NCBI RefSeq assembly: GCF_000308655.1
Contig: NZ_BAGC01000033.1
Location: 124,001-188,000, forward strand
Direction: 5' to 3'
From: Nocardia niigatensis NBRC 100131
GTDB lineage: Bacteria > Actinomycetota > Actinomycetes > Mycobacteriales > Mycobacteriaceae
Length of the DNA: 64,000 bases
The notes under the pieces are model-generated. The model ran no database searches and was not told the DNA's origin. It saw nothing but the letters and a program-made list of their open reading frames with translations. The stretch's first letter is position 1. Each line of letters starts with the position of its first letter. Made by a program: the position numbers and the translations under genes. Below are positions 44,269-51,822 of this stretch, one piece after another.

Positions 44269-44901
44269 ATGAGCCTGACCACCCTCCTCACCCTCGCGGA
44301 TTCCCGGCTGCCGATCGGTGGTCACGTGCATTCGGGCGGGGTCGAGGAGGCGGTCGCCTCCGGTCTGGTGCGTGACGTCGCGAGCGTCGAGCTCTATCTG
44401 CGCCGGCGCATCCGCACCTCCGGGCTGGTGGCGGCCTCCCTGGCGGCCGCCGTCTGCACGGGGACCCTCGAACCGGGGCGCGCGGAGCTCGAGGCCGACG
44501 CGCGGACGCCGTCGCCTGCGGCGCGTACGGCGTCGCGGGCCCAGGGGCGCGGGCTGCTGCGGCTGGCCCGACAGGTCTGGCCGCAGGCCGATTGGTCGGC
44601 GCTGGGTGCGCGCCCGCATCTGTCCACGGTGTTCGGGGTGGTAGGCACGGTGTGCGGCGCCTCGCCCGAGGACATCGCCGTGGTCACCGTCTACACGACC
44701 ATGACCGGGGCGGCGACGGCCGCGCAGCGACTGCTGGCCCTCGATCCGGCCGCGGTCGCCGCCTGCACCATCCGCCTCGCCGAGGTGTGCGACGCCACCG
44801 CGCTGGAGGCGGCGAAATCGCTTGCCGCGCTCTCCGACCCGCTGCAGGACGTGCTCGCCGAGCGGCACCTGCGCCGGGACCTGCCGTTGTTCGCGTCGTA
44901 G
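44269..44901 (+). CDS. ureF: Urease accessory protein UreF
   Basis: The 210-residue UreF has LLTLADSRLPIGGHVHSGGVEEAVASGLV at the N-terminus and a helical core with QAARR-like GRGLLRLARQVWP and a C-terminal LAERHLRRDLPLFAS. UreF docks with UreD on apo-urease and couples UreG GTP hydrolysis to nickel insertion. ATG at 44269 begins MSLTTLLTLAD. No ureE gene is present, as in M. tuberculosis. The structural genes end 17 kb upstream. Confidence 0.93.
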   Translation: MSLTTLLTLADSRLPIGGHVHSGGVEEAVASGLVRDVASVELYLRRRIRTSGLVAASLAAAVCTGTLEPGRAELEADARTPSPAARTASRAQGRGLLRLARQVWPQADWSALGARPHLSTVFGVVGTVCGASPEDIAVVTVYTTMTGAATAAQRLLALDPAAVAACTIRLAEVCDATALEAAKSLAALSDPLQDVLAERHLRRDLPLFAS

Positions 44902-44911
44902 CTGGTCACCG

Positions 44912-44925
44912 GGTTGGTAACAACC
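44912..44925 (+). other. Hairpin with GNRA-like loop between ureF and ureG
   Basis: GGTTG-GTAA-CAACC forms a 5-bp stem with a GTAA tetraloop, inside the 67-base ureF-ureG gap and flanked by CCGG pairs that can extend it with a bulge. It may be an mRNA processing or translation element. Confidence 0.3.
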
Positions 44926-44968
44926 GGTTTACGTGGCTGGGCAAGGATGGGGGTGAAAGGAGCCGCAC

Positions 44969-45682
44969 ATGCCACCTCATCTCATCGACGGGGAACCGCA
45001 CGATCACAGCCACGACCGGCCCAGGCGGGTGCGCACGCCGGGGGAGCCGCTGCGGATCGGAATCGGGGGGCCGGTCGGTTCCGGGAAGACCGCGCTGACC
45101 GCCGCCCTGTGCCGGCAGTTGCGCGACGAGCTGTCGCTGGCCGTGCTGACCAATGACATCTACACCACCGAGGACGCCGACTTCCTGCGCCGGCACGCGG
45201 TCCTGCCCGACGAGCGGATCACCGCCGTCCAGACCGGCGGCTGCCCGCATACCGCGATCCGCGACGACATCACCGCGAACCTGGACGCCATCGACGACCT
45301 GATCGAGGCCAACCCGCCCCTGGATCTGATCCTGGTCGAATCGGGCGGCGACAATCTGACCGCCACCTTCTCCTCCGGGCTGATCGACGCCCAGATCTTC
45401 GTCGTCGACGTCGCCGGCGGTGACAAGGTGCCGCGCAAGGGCGGCCCCGGCGTCACCTGGTCGGACCTGCTGGTCATCAACAAGACCGACCTGGCTCCCA
45501 TGGTCGGCGCGGATCTGACTGTCATGGACCGCGATTCGACCAAGGTGCGCGAAGGCCGCCCCTTCGTCTTCACCTCCCTCACCGAGGACCCCGCCGCGAC
45601 ACCGGTGCTCGCCTGGGTGCGCGAGCAGCTACGCGCGGCCGCCGACCAGGATGCGGCGGCGGGCAGTGCCCATTCGCACTGA
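44969..45682 (+). CDS. ureG: Urease accessory GTPase UreG
   Basis: The 237-residue SIMIBI GTPase has P-loop GGPVGSGKT at 33-41, [13 protein letters not shown], the nickel-binding CPH motif in [29 protein letters not shown] and [13 protein letters not shown] (NKxD). Its ends are His-rich (HDHSHDR and SAHSH), which probably store nickel in the absence of UreE. With UreF and UreD it delivers Ni2+ to UreABC. GAAAGGAG precedes the ATG. Confidence 0.97.
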   Translation: MPPHLIDGEPHDHSHDRPRRVRTPGEPLRIGIGGPVGSGKTALTAALCRQLRDELSLAVLTNDIYTTEDADFLRRHAVLPDERITAVQTGGCPHTAIRDDITANLDAIDDLIEANPPLDLILVESGGDNLTATFSSGLIDAQIFVVDVAGGDKVPRKGGPGVTWSDLLVINKTDLAPMVGADLTVMDRDSTKVREGRPFVFTSLTEDPAATPVLAWVREQLRAAADQDAAAGSAHSH

Positions 45683-46322
45683 GCTCCGCATCACCGCGAC
45701 CGCCGGGACCCTGCCGCACATCCACGCGGTCGGTGGCCTGGCGGCGCGGCGCACCGGCGTGGACACGGTGCACCTGATCGGCACGGCCGCCACTCCATTG
45801 GGCGGCGATATCCTGAACATCGTCGTCTCTGTCGGGCAGGGCGCCCGTCTGTCGGTGCGTTCGGTGGCCGCCACCATCGCCCTGCCCGGCCGCGAGACCC
45901 GGAAATCGGTGGCGCACTGGAACTTCGACGTAGCCGCGGGCGGCGAACTCGACTTCGACCCCGAACCGACGGTGGTCGCGGGCGGCGCCGAACACGAGAC
46001 CCACACGACCGTGCGCCTGGAACACGGTGCGCGCCTGCGACTTCGCGAACGCGTCCAGATCGGCCGCACCGGCGAGGACCACGGCCACTGGAGCGGCGAA
46101 CTGACCGCCGACCTGGCCGACACCCCCCTCCTACGGCACCGCCTCGACCTGGGCGCCGACGCAATCACCGACGACCCCCTCACGGCCCCCCGCGCCCTGG
46201 AAAGCATCCTCACCTACCCCGACTCCCGCCCCGCCGACACCACCGGCCTCGAAGCAGCCCTCCTACCCCTCGCCGCCGGCGGCACCCTCTTCACCCGCAC
46301 CGCCCGCTTGCTGACGGTCTGA
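45666..46322 (+). CDS. ureD: Urease accessory protein UreD (UreH)
   Basis: The 218-residue protein has the UreD pattern: [98 protein letters not shown]. It is the scaffold that binds apo-urease first and accepts UreF and UreG. The GTG at 45666 overlaps the end of ureG; an in-frame ATG at 45651 is possible. It is shorter than enteric UreD, as is usual in actinobacteria. Confidence 0.92.
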   Translation: MPIRTELRITATAGTLPHIHAVGGLAARRTGVDTVHLIGTAATPLGGDILNIVVSVGQGARLSVRSVAATIALPGRETRKSVAHWNFDVAAGGELDFDPEPTVVAGGAEHETHTTVRLEHGARLRLRERVQIGRTGEDHGHWSGELTADLADTPLLRHRLDLGADAITDDPLTAPRALESILTYPDSRPADTTGLEAALLPLAAGGTLFTRTARLLTV

Positions 46323-46329
46323 GCCGGGC

Positions 46330-47030
46330 CTGGATCCGTTGAGCGGGGTGGGTGTTCGCTGCCAGTCCGAGTCCCAGCGGCGCAACCGAACCCACCACCG
46401 TGGTCGCTGCGATACCCCACGCGGCAGCGCCCTCGACAGGGGCGGAAGTCGCTGCCGTTCACGTCGCAGGCGTGCGTTCCGTTCGGCTTCGGGACCGCCG
46501 GATCGCCGATGGCCGCCTTCCAGGACTGGGAATTCGGCAGCGCGCAGGGATCCACGCGAAAGGCCGACTTCGGATCACGTTTCAGCAGTGGAGGATTGAC
46601 GGCCAGCCGTCGGATCGCGGCTGCCAGTCCGGTATCCGCCGGCGCACACGCATCGCCGTGGGACATCAGCACCGACATCTCGATTCCGACCGGGGCGCCG
46701 TTCTGCGCGAACACCACACGATCACAGCTGTCCGCGTCGCTCGACCGGCCGAGCACCGGTATCCGCGCCGGCATTGTGCCGGTGGGCGCGAACTGCGGCG
46801 ATGTCGGCTTGATCTCGGTGTCCGCCTACAGGGTGTAGGTACTCGTGTCACCCGAGGGGTCGGTCATTTCGATCGAGCACGCGGTGGGGCCGCCGAATGT
46901 TTCCGCGGCAGCTGTCAGGCCGAGCTGCTTGCTCACGGATTGATCCAGGACCGCGCAGGGGTCGATCATGCGTGCCTCGTCGGCGGTGAGGTCGAGTGTC
47001 GGGTCGATGATCGCCGCAGTCTCCTCACCG
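46330..47030 (-). pseudogene. Broken secreted-protein gene with two DPCA-type domains
   Basis: The minus frame reads DLTADEARMIDPCAVLDQ ... GGPTACSIEMTDPSGDTSTYTL, then a TAG at 46828-46826, and continues in the same frame as ADTEIKPTSPQF ... SDADSCDRVVFAQNGAPVGIEMSV ... FRVDPCALPNSQSWKAAIGDPAVPKPNGTHACDVNG before losing sense near 46430. The DPCA...GPTACSIEM and DPCAL...GTHACDV units are homologous, like DUF3558-type extracellular domains. No signal peptide or start is visible at the upstream end and the 3' end is frameshifted. So one nonsense codon plus at least one other lesion are seen. Confidence 0.55.
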
Positions 47031-47059
47031 CCCGCCGCCGTCGCCGGCTTCGAATCCGC

Positions 47060-47440
47060 CCGCGCCGCCTGGACAACCGGCCGAAGCGGTTCACTCCGAC
47101 CATTTCGCCCGAGCCTGTCGCCGCCGACTCCGGCTCCGCGCTGTTGGACTCCAACGTGGCCGTACTGCTCGGTACCGGATCCGGCCAACTCACCCGAGCC
47201 CTCCTCGACGCCGGATCCAGCCGGACCCCGGCAAACGCCGACATCGCCGGGAACGGCTCGGCCGACCTCGCTACAACCGGTTCGGCCCTCGGCGACAATC
47301 TCCTGACCACCGGATCGGCCCAATCCCGCCTCGGCCCCGGCAGCGCGTGGTCCAACTTCTGGACCATGCTCGGCAATTCGGGATCGGGCAAGGGCTGGAT
47401 GCAGGGGGCAGGCTCCAGCGGCTACAACCCGGTCGGCTGA
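47060..47440 (+). pseudogene. Orphan 3' fragment of a Gly/Ser-rich protein
   Basis: The plus frame from about 47095 to the stop at 47440 has coding-like codon use and a low-complexity but regular product (ADSGSALLDSNVAVLLGTGSG ... GNGSADLATTGSALGDNLLTTGSA ... NFWTMLGNSGSGKGW). Upstream of 47095 the same frame becomes an Arg-rich antisense shadow, so the N-terminus is lost or in another frame (a secretory-looking stretch MIAAVSSPPAAVAGFESA lies at about 47013 in the next frame). No family is recognised. Confidence 0.35.
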
Positions 47441-47599
47441 GAGGGTGGCGACTCTTCGAATCCGTGGGCTGGGAACTTGGTCGGTGTGACACTGTTCAGT
47501 TGTGCCGGGAGCTCGCTGCCGTGAGACCGATGTTCGACAGCGTTTGCGACTGGCGGCTTCGGCGAGATGGCTTGTGGCGCAATTGCGTAGGGTGTCGGT

Positions 47600-47995
47600 G
47601 TGTTCGAGTACCACGGGTGGATTTCGTTGCGGGCGGGTGCTGGGGTGGTTGATGAGGGGGATGGGCTTCGTCTCGAGGAGGTTCGGGCGGTGGTCGGGGA
47701 GCTGGGCGGGTCGGGGCTGGGGGATCTGCGGGCGATGAATGGGGAGTACTACGTTCATGTGGGCGGGTACTCGAATCATCGGGGAAATCATGGGGATCGG
47801 GTTATCGCGGGATTCAGCAGGATCGGTCGGCTGGCGCCGGGGTCGTATGGGCTGCTGTATGTGCAGGATGATGAAGATCCTGTCTGGGCGACGGGATTCC
47901 GGGTTTATCGGATGGTTCGCGGTGCGGTGACGGAGCAGGCGGATGTGCTGCTCTCCCCGGTCATTCCCACACTGGAGGATCCAGAACTTCAGTGA
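47600..47995 (+). CDS. Imm7-like immunity protein
   Basis: This 131-residue protein starts at GTG with FEYHGWISLRAG, then MNGEYYVHVGGYSNHRGNHG, FSRIGRLAPGSYGLLYVQDDED and FRVYRMVRGAVTEQADVLLSPVIP. FxYHGW at the start and SYGLLYxxDDED in the second half are features I associate with the Imm7 family of polymorphic-toxin immunity proteins, which neutralise a cognate secreted toxin in the cytosol. No toxin gene is found beside it. Codon use is poorer in C-ending codons than in its neighbours (many GGG, CGG, TCG), suggesting later acquisition. Confidence 0.65.
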   Translation: MFEYHGWISLRAGAGVVDEGDGLRLEEVRAVVGELGGSGLGDLRAMNGEYYVHVGGYSNHRGNHGDRVIAGFSRIGRLAPGSYGLLYVQDDEDPVWATGFRVYRMVRGAVTEQADVLLSPVIPTLEDPELQ

Positions 47996-48032
47996 GAGAA
48001 GATAGTTCGGTGGCGGTGGGAAGGCGGGGCGC

Positions 48033-48065
48033 GGTGGGAACCGGACCTCACCGCCGGTTCCCACC
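48033..48065. terminator. Bidirectional hairpin terminator
   Basis: GGTGGGAACCGG and CCGGTTCCCACC form a perfect 12-bp stem with a 9-base loop, between the Imm7-like gene (plus) and the small minus-strand ORF that ends at 48108. Confidence 0.8.
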
Positions 48066-48107
48066 ACGACTAAACGGTGCTGGGTCGAGCTGGGTTGACG
48101 GCGGGTG

Positions 48108-48356
48108 CTAGTCGCCGACGACTGGGGATGGGGCGTTGAATGCGATGAGCGCGCCGACCAAGCCCATCACACCGCCGACGGCGGCGGAGGTGAACTCGGC
48201 GCGTCGTCGTACTGTGCCACCGGAGCGACCTCGGACGGCGCCGTTCGCGGTGCCGGATCCGACGATCGCCGGGACTAGCGGGACCGCGCCTGCCGCCACC
48301 ACGGTGCCGACCTTGTTCCGATGGGGATTGAGCGCCCGGTGCTTTCCTGCGGCCAT
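48108..48356 (-). CDS. Small hydrophobic protein of unknown function
   Basis: The 82-residue ORF begins MAAGKHRALNPHRNKV (basic), then has two hydrophobic stretches (GTVVAAGAVPLVPAIVGSG at 17-35 and AAVGGVMGLVGALIAFNAP at 58-76) separated by a basic loop GRSGGTVRRR, suggesting a two-helix membrane hairpin. AAAGG lies six bases before the ATG and a terminator follows. No family is recognised. Confidence 0.55.
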   Translation of the reverse strand: MAAGKHRALNPHRNKVGTVVAAGAVPLVPAIVGSGTANGAVRGRSGGTVRRRAEFTSAAVGGVMGLVGALIAFNAPSPVVGD

Positions 48357-48371
48357 GCAGAGCCTTTCTGT

Positions 48372-48749
48372 TCAGGCAGAATCTCTGGGGGTACATCGAC
48401 GCTCGGCATTCGAACCCGCCGGTCGCCTGGATCGGTGACAAATCGGACGACACGAAATCATTGACGTAGCGAAGGAGTAGCCATAACTTCGCCAATACCC
48501 ATGAAAGAGGCCGGAGTCCCAGTTCGGGAACCCCGGCCTCGCTGGCTTCGCACTCACTCCCGAGTTGCCGCCTCGTCCGTGACTGTCCCGTCGACGGGTA
48601 GCGGAGTCGTCGATTCCGCTCGCGGACTGATCCGCAGGCGCGCCCCGAGTAGCCGGGGTCAGGTAGCCGTTCACCGCGCCCACGGCCGCGCCGACGGCCG
48701 CCCCCGCCGTCGCGGCGGGCACCGCGATGATCGAGGCGGCCGCAGTCAA
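48372..48749 (-). other. Degenerate small hydrophobic ORF region
   Basis: A minus frame reads LTAAASIIAVPAATAGAAVGAAVGAVNGYLTPATRG, a glycine-zipper-like helix, but has no good start codon with a ribosome site, and the hairpin at 48507-48540 falls inside it. It may be a small membrane gene with a frameshifted tail or a relic. Nothing else is visible in the 48357-48796 gap. Confidence 0.25.
48507..48540 (-). terminator. Hairpin terminator downstream of ndh
   Basis: GAGGCCGG and CCGGCCTC pair, with an inner TCCC/GGGA helix after a small bulge. In the minus direction CTTTCAT follows. It would end transcripts from ndh or from the small ORF region before it. Confidence 0.6.
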
Positions 48750-48796
48750 GCCCCTACCGAGGCCCCATGGGGAGAGAAATGTGAGTCCGCGCGGTC

Positions 48797-50230
48797 CTAC
48801 GCGGATTTGCCCGCTTCCGCATTCGCCACGGATTTGCCATTGCCGGAAGAACTTTCGCCGCCGATCTGTTTGGCGAGCTGACGCGCCTCGACCGGATCGT
48901 CGAGCGCTTCGAGCGCGAGCCGTGCGAACACCCACTGCTCGGTGGCGGCCATCTGACCGCGGTGCCGGCCCAGGAACGAGACGAACCATTCGAGCACCGT
49001 GACGAAACGGCTACGGAATCCGACCAGGTACCACAGGTGCAGACCCAGCCAGGCCAGCCAGGCGAAGAAGCCGCTGAACTCCAGCTTGCCGACCTGGCAC
49101 ACCGCGCTGAACCGCGACACCGTGGCCATCGAGCCCTTGTCGAAGTACTTGAACGGCTTGCGGTCGGCCACCGTCTGCTTGCCCTCGACCTCGGCCTTGA
49201 TGGCCTTGGCGGCGTAGGTGCCGCCCTGGATCGCACCCTGCGCCTGCCCGGGCACGCCCGGCACGGACATCAGGTCGCCGACCACGAAGACGTTCGGGTA
49301 GCCCTTGATGGTGAGGTCGGGTTCGACGATGACGCGCCCGGCCCGGTCCACCTCGGTGCCCTTGGACCGGTCGGCGAGGATCTTGCCCAGGCCGCTGGCC
49401 TGCACGCCCGCCGACCACACCTTGCAGGCGGATTCGATGCGCCGCTCGGAGCCGTCCTGGTCCTTGATGGTGACGCCGCGCGCGTCGACATTGGTGACGA
49501 TGGCGTTGAGCTGGATCTCCACGCCCATCTTCTCCAGCCGCTGCTGCGCCTTGCCGCCGAGCTTGGGGCCCATGGGTGCGAGCACCGCGCCGGCGCCCTC
49601 GACGAGGATGACGCGCGCGTCGCGGGTGTCGATATTGCGGAAGGAGCCGTCCAGGGTGCGGTCGGCGAGTTCGGCGATCTGCCCGGCCAATTCGACGCCG
49701 GTGGGTCCCGCGCCGACCACGACGAAAGTCATGAACCGGTCGCGGACCTCGGGATCGGTGGCGAGTTCGGCCTCTTCGAAGGAGCCGAGGATGCGCGCGC
49801 GCAGCTCGAGAGCGTCGTCGATGGTCTTCATGCCCGGCGCGTAGGTGGCGAAGTGGTCGTTGCCGAAGTAGGACTGCTGCGCGCCGGCGGCGACGATCAG
49901 GCTGTCGAACGGGGTGACGTAGTCCTGGTTGAGCAGGCGCGAGGTGACGGTGCCGTTGTCGACGTCGATGTCGGTGACCTCGCCCATGATGACGCGCGCG
50001 TTCTGCTGTTTGCGCAGCACGATGCGGGTGGCGGGGGCGATCTCGCCGGTGGAGAGGATGCCGGTGGCGACCTGGTACAGCAGTGGCTGGAACAGGTGCG
50101 TGGAGGTCTTCGAGATGAGGGTGATGTCTACGTCGGCCTTGCGCAGTTGCTTGCAGGCGAACAGTCCACCGAACCCGGACCCGATCACCACCACGCGATG
50201 ACGCTGTGCGACGGATTTCTCGGCGTTCAT
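48797..50230 (-). CDS. ndh: Type II NADH dehydrogenase
   Basis: The 477-residue NDH-2 has FAD motif VVVIGSGFGGLFACKQL at 12-28, NADH motif FVVVGAGPTGVELAGQIAEL near 170, quinone-site AQGAIQGGTYAA and the C-terminal amphipathic membrane anchor (FFAWLAWLGLHLWYLVGFRSR, about 385-405). It transfers electrons from NADH to menaquinone without proton pumping at the inner face of the membrane. In the mycobacterial block ndh (Rv1854c) directly follows ureD. A strong GAGGAGCAGGA precedes the ATG. Confidence 0.96.
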   Translation of the reverse strand: MNAEKSVAQRHRVVVIGSGFGGLFACKQLRKADVDITLISKTSTHLFQPLLYQVATGILSTGEIAPATRIVLRKQQNARVIMGEVTDIDVDNGTVTSRLLNQDYVTPFDSLIVAAGAQQSYFGNDHFATYAPGMKTIDDALELRARILGSFEEAELATDPEVRDRFMTFVVVGAGPTGVELAGQIAELADRTLDGSFRNIDTRDARVILVEGAGAVLAPMGPKLGGKAQQRLEKMGVEIQLNAIVTNVDARGVTIKDQDGSERRIESACKVWSAGVQASGLGKILADRSKGTEVDRAGRVIVEPDLTIKGYPNVFVVGDLMSVPGVPGQAQGAIQGGTYAAKAIKAEVEGKQTVADRKPFKYFDKGSMATVSRFSAVCQVGKLEFSGFFAWLAWLGLHLWYLVGFRSRFVTVLEWFVSFLGRHRGQMAATEQWVFARLALEALDDPVEARQLAKQIGGESSSGNGKSVANAEAGKSA

Positions 50231-50333
50231 CTAGTTCCTGCTCCTCGCCAGACGGTGTAAGTACGACAACTCACCCGTAACGGTAATGCAGTGTGAGTAG
50301 CGCAGACCAATCAGGACCGACCGAAAACAGACG

Positions 50334-50353
50334 TTCAAGACAGCTGTCTCGAA
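50334..50353. promoter_or_regulatory. 20-bp dyad upstream of ndh
   Basis: TTCAAGACAGCTGTCTCGAA is symmetrical at all but one base pair, with a perfect AGACAGCTGTCT core. It lies about 105 bases upstream of the ndh start, next to A/T-rich AATACAATATGG, so it may be an operator for ndh. Confidence 0.5.
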
Positions 50354-50400
50354 AATACAATATGGTCGATTGTTCAGCATAGATTGCCGCGCGAACCGCC

Positions 50401-50433
50401 GCGGGCGGCTCCGGCCGTGCCGGAACCGCCCGC
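50401..50433 (-). terminator. Hairpin terminator after the serine hydrolase gene
   Basis: GCGGGCGG-CT-CCGG and CCGG-AA-CCGCCCGC pair around loop CCGTG, 26 bases past the stop at 50459. Confidence 0.65.
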
Positions 50434-50458
50434 GCGCTGGATCGGTGCAGGAGTGGGC

Positions 50459-51349
50459 TCAGCGACCCTGGAAGAGCAATTGCGCTACGTGGGTGGTGGT
50501 TTCGGAGCCGTCGGTGTAACCGCCCTGATTACCCTGCTCGGTCATGATGGCGAGCGTGTAGCGCTCACCCGGGCCCGCGAAGCCGACCGAATTGACCACC
50601 CAGCCGCCCTGCTCGTCGGACCAGCCATTCTTCAGGCCCGGGTTCATGGCCGGCCCCGCACCCCACACGCCCCAGTGCTGGTTGGTGTCCACGTGCCGCA
50701 TCCGGTCGAGCAGGTAGGCGCGGTCGTCGGGGTTCATCTTGGTGAGGACATTGTCCATCAGCCGGTCCAGGTCGGCGGGCGCGCACTGCTGGAAACCCCA
50801 GTCGGGGAACAGCTTGACCTGCTCGATCGAGGTGGTCGGCGGCATCGGGACCAGGCCGGTCATGCCGTTGGCGCGGAAGGCGTTGTTGAACGACATCCGG
50901 TCCAGCCCCGCGAACTTGTTCCACAGGATGTCGGCGGCGGTGTCGTTGGAGGTTGCCAGCATCGACTCCATCAGGGAGCGGTCGTCGGGCCCGAGCTGGA
51001 TGGCGCCGACCCGGGCACGGTTCAGCAGATCCTCGGCGATTGCCAGTTTGATGGTGGAGGCGGTCCAGAAGTTGGTGTCCGCGTTGGCGTTTCGATAAAT
51101 GCCGCCGGTGACACGGTCACGCATCACGTAGCCGGTGACGCCGGGACGGGTGCTGAGGTAATTGTCGACGGCGGCGATGCGATTGCTCATATCGGCGTCG
51201 AATCCCGCGATGGGGCCCTGGGTGTGCGCCGGTATGGCACCGGCCACGGGGGTGAAGGCGGGGGCGGCCGGAATGAGGGCCGCGGCAGCCAGAACACAAG
51301 CGGAGGAGGCCACGCGCCGGGCCTTGGGGGAACGCACGAGGGAACACAA
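50459..51349 (-). CDS. Secreted beta-lactamase-fold serine hydrolase (class A-like)
   Basis: The 296-residue protein has an N-terminal signal (SSACVLAAAALIPAAPAF, cleavage near residue 38) and the serine beta-lactamase/DD-peptidase motifs: SxxK in FWTASTIKLAIAE (Ser98, Lys101), SND at 134-136, and KNG at 240-242 in place of KTG/KSG. The W-rich SVGFAGPGERYTLAIM strand follows. It lacks a clear ExxxN omega loop, so classical penicillinase activity is doubtful; LppW-like mycobacterial hydrolases share this pattern. It probably acts on peptidoglycan or an ester in the envelope. Confidence 0.8.
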   Translation of the reverse strand: MCSLVRSPKARRVASSACVLAAAALIPAAPAFTPVAGAIPAHTQGPIAGFDADMSNRIAAVDNYLSTRPGVTGYVMRDRVTGGIYRNANADTNFWTASTIKLAIAEDLLNRARVGAIQLGPDDRSLMESMLATSNDTAADILWNKFAGLDRMSFNNAFRANGMTGLVPMPPTTSIEQVKLFPDWGFQQCAPADLDRLMDNVLTKMNPDDRAYLLDRMRHVDTNQHWGVWGAGPAMNPGLKNGWSDEQGGWVVNSVGFAGPGERYTLAIMTEQGNQGGYTDGSETTTHVAQLLFQGR

Positions 51350-51438
51350 TAGAGGGGACCATGCCCGATACGCACGTCTTGAGGTGATTCGGGGGACGTG
51401 TTATCGAATCGACACTGTTGCACGGACTTTCGCGCGTG

Positions 51439-51645
51439 TCAGTGGAAAGCCGCGTGCAGCTCTTCGATACTGCGTCCGTTGAGGCGATAGCAGTGCTCGA
51501 ACGCCTCGGTGTGCCGCTCGCGCGGCCACCACTGCAGCACCACGCCGCGGCCGTAATGCCGGGAGTTGACGAGCTCCCAGCGCTCTCCCCGCCGGCGAAC
51601 CGTGAACCCGGTTCTGGGTACCAGGGGAATGACCGACGCAGACAT
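51439..51645 (-). CDS. Small protein of unknown function
   Basis: The 68-residue ORF MSASVIPLVPRTGFTVRRRGERWELVNSRHYGRGVVLQWWPRERH has good codon use and a compact beta-rich pattern ending CYRLNGRSIEELHAAF. No membrane segment or known motif. A longer in-frame start at 51702 is possible. It lies upstream of the serine hydrolase on the same strand, 90 bases apart. Confidence 0.5.
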   Translation of the reverse strand: MSASVIPLVPRTGFTVRRRGERWELVNSRHYGRGVVLQWWPRERHTEAFEHCYRLNGRSIEELHAAFH

Positions 51646-51822
51646 CGACGCGGACCAGCCTTTCGTGAGAACTTCGAACCTCCCCGAAAGGCACTGTCGC
51701 ATACCACACTAGAAATTCCGGGTGACGCGCCCTAGCAAACCCCGGGCGTGTGGCGGGTGTCACCCGGCGAGCCGCGGCGCTGGGTGTTTGCATGTCGTTC
51801 GCCGACTGTATAAACACAGGTC

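Noticed and set aside
46352..47095. N-terminal 250 codons of the plus-strand frame that ends at 47440
   Set aside because: This part is Arg-rich and antisense to the DPCA-domain pseudogene; only the C-terminal tail from about 47095 looks coding.
51361..51438. BlaI operator upstream of the class A-like hydrolase
   Set aside because: No TACTAC/GTAGTA-type dyad was found in this interval, so control by BlaI is not supported.
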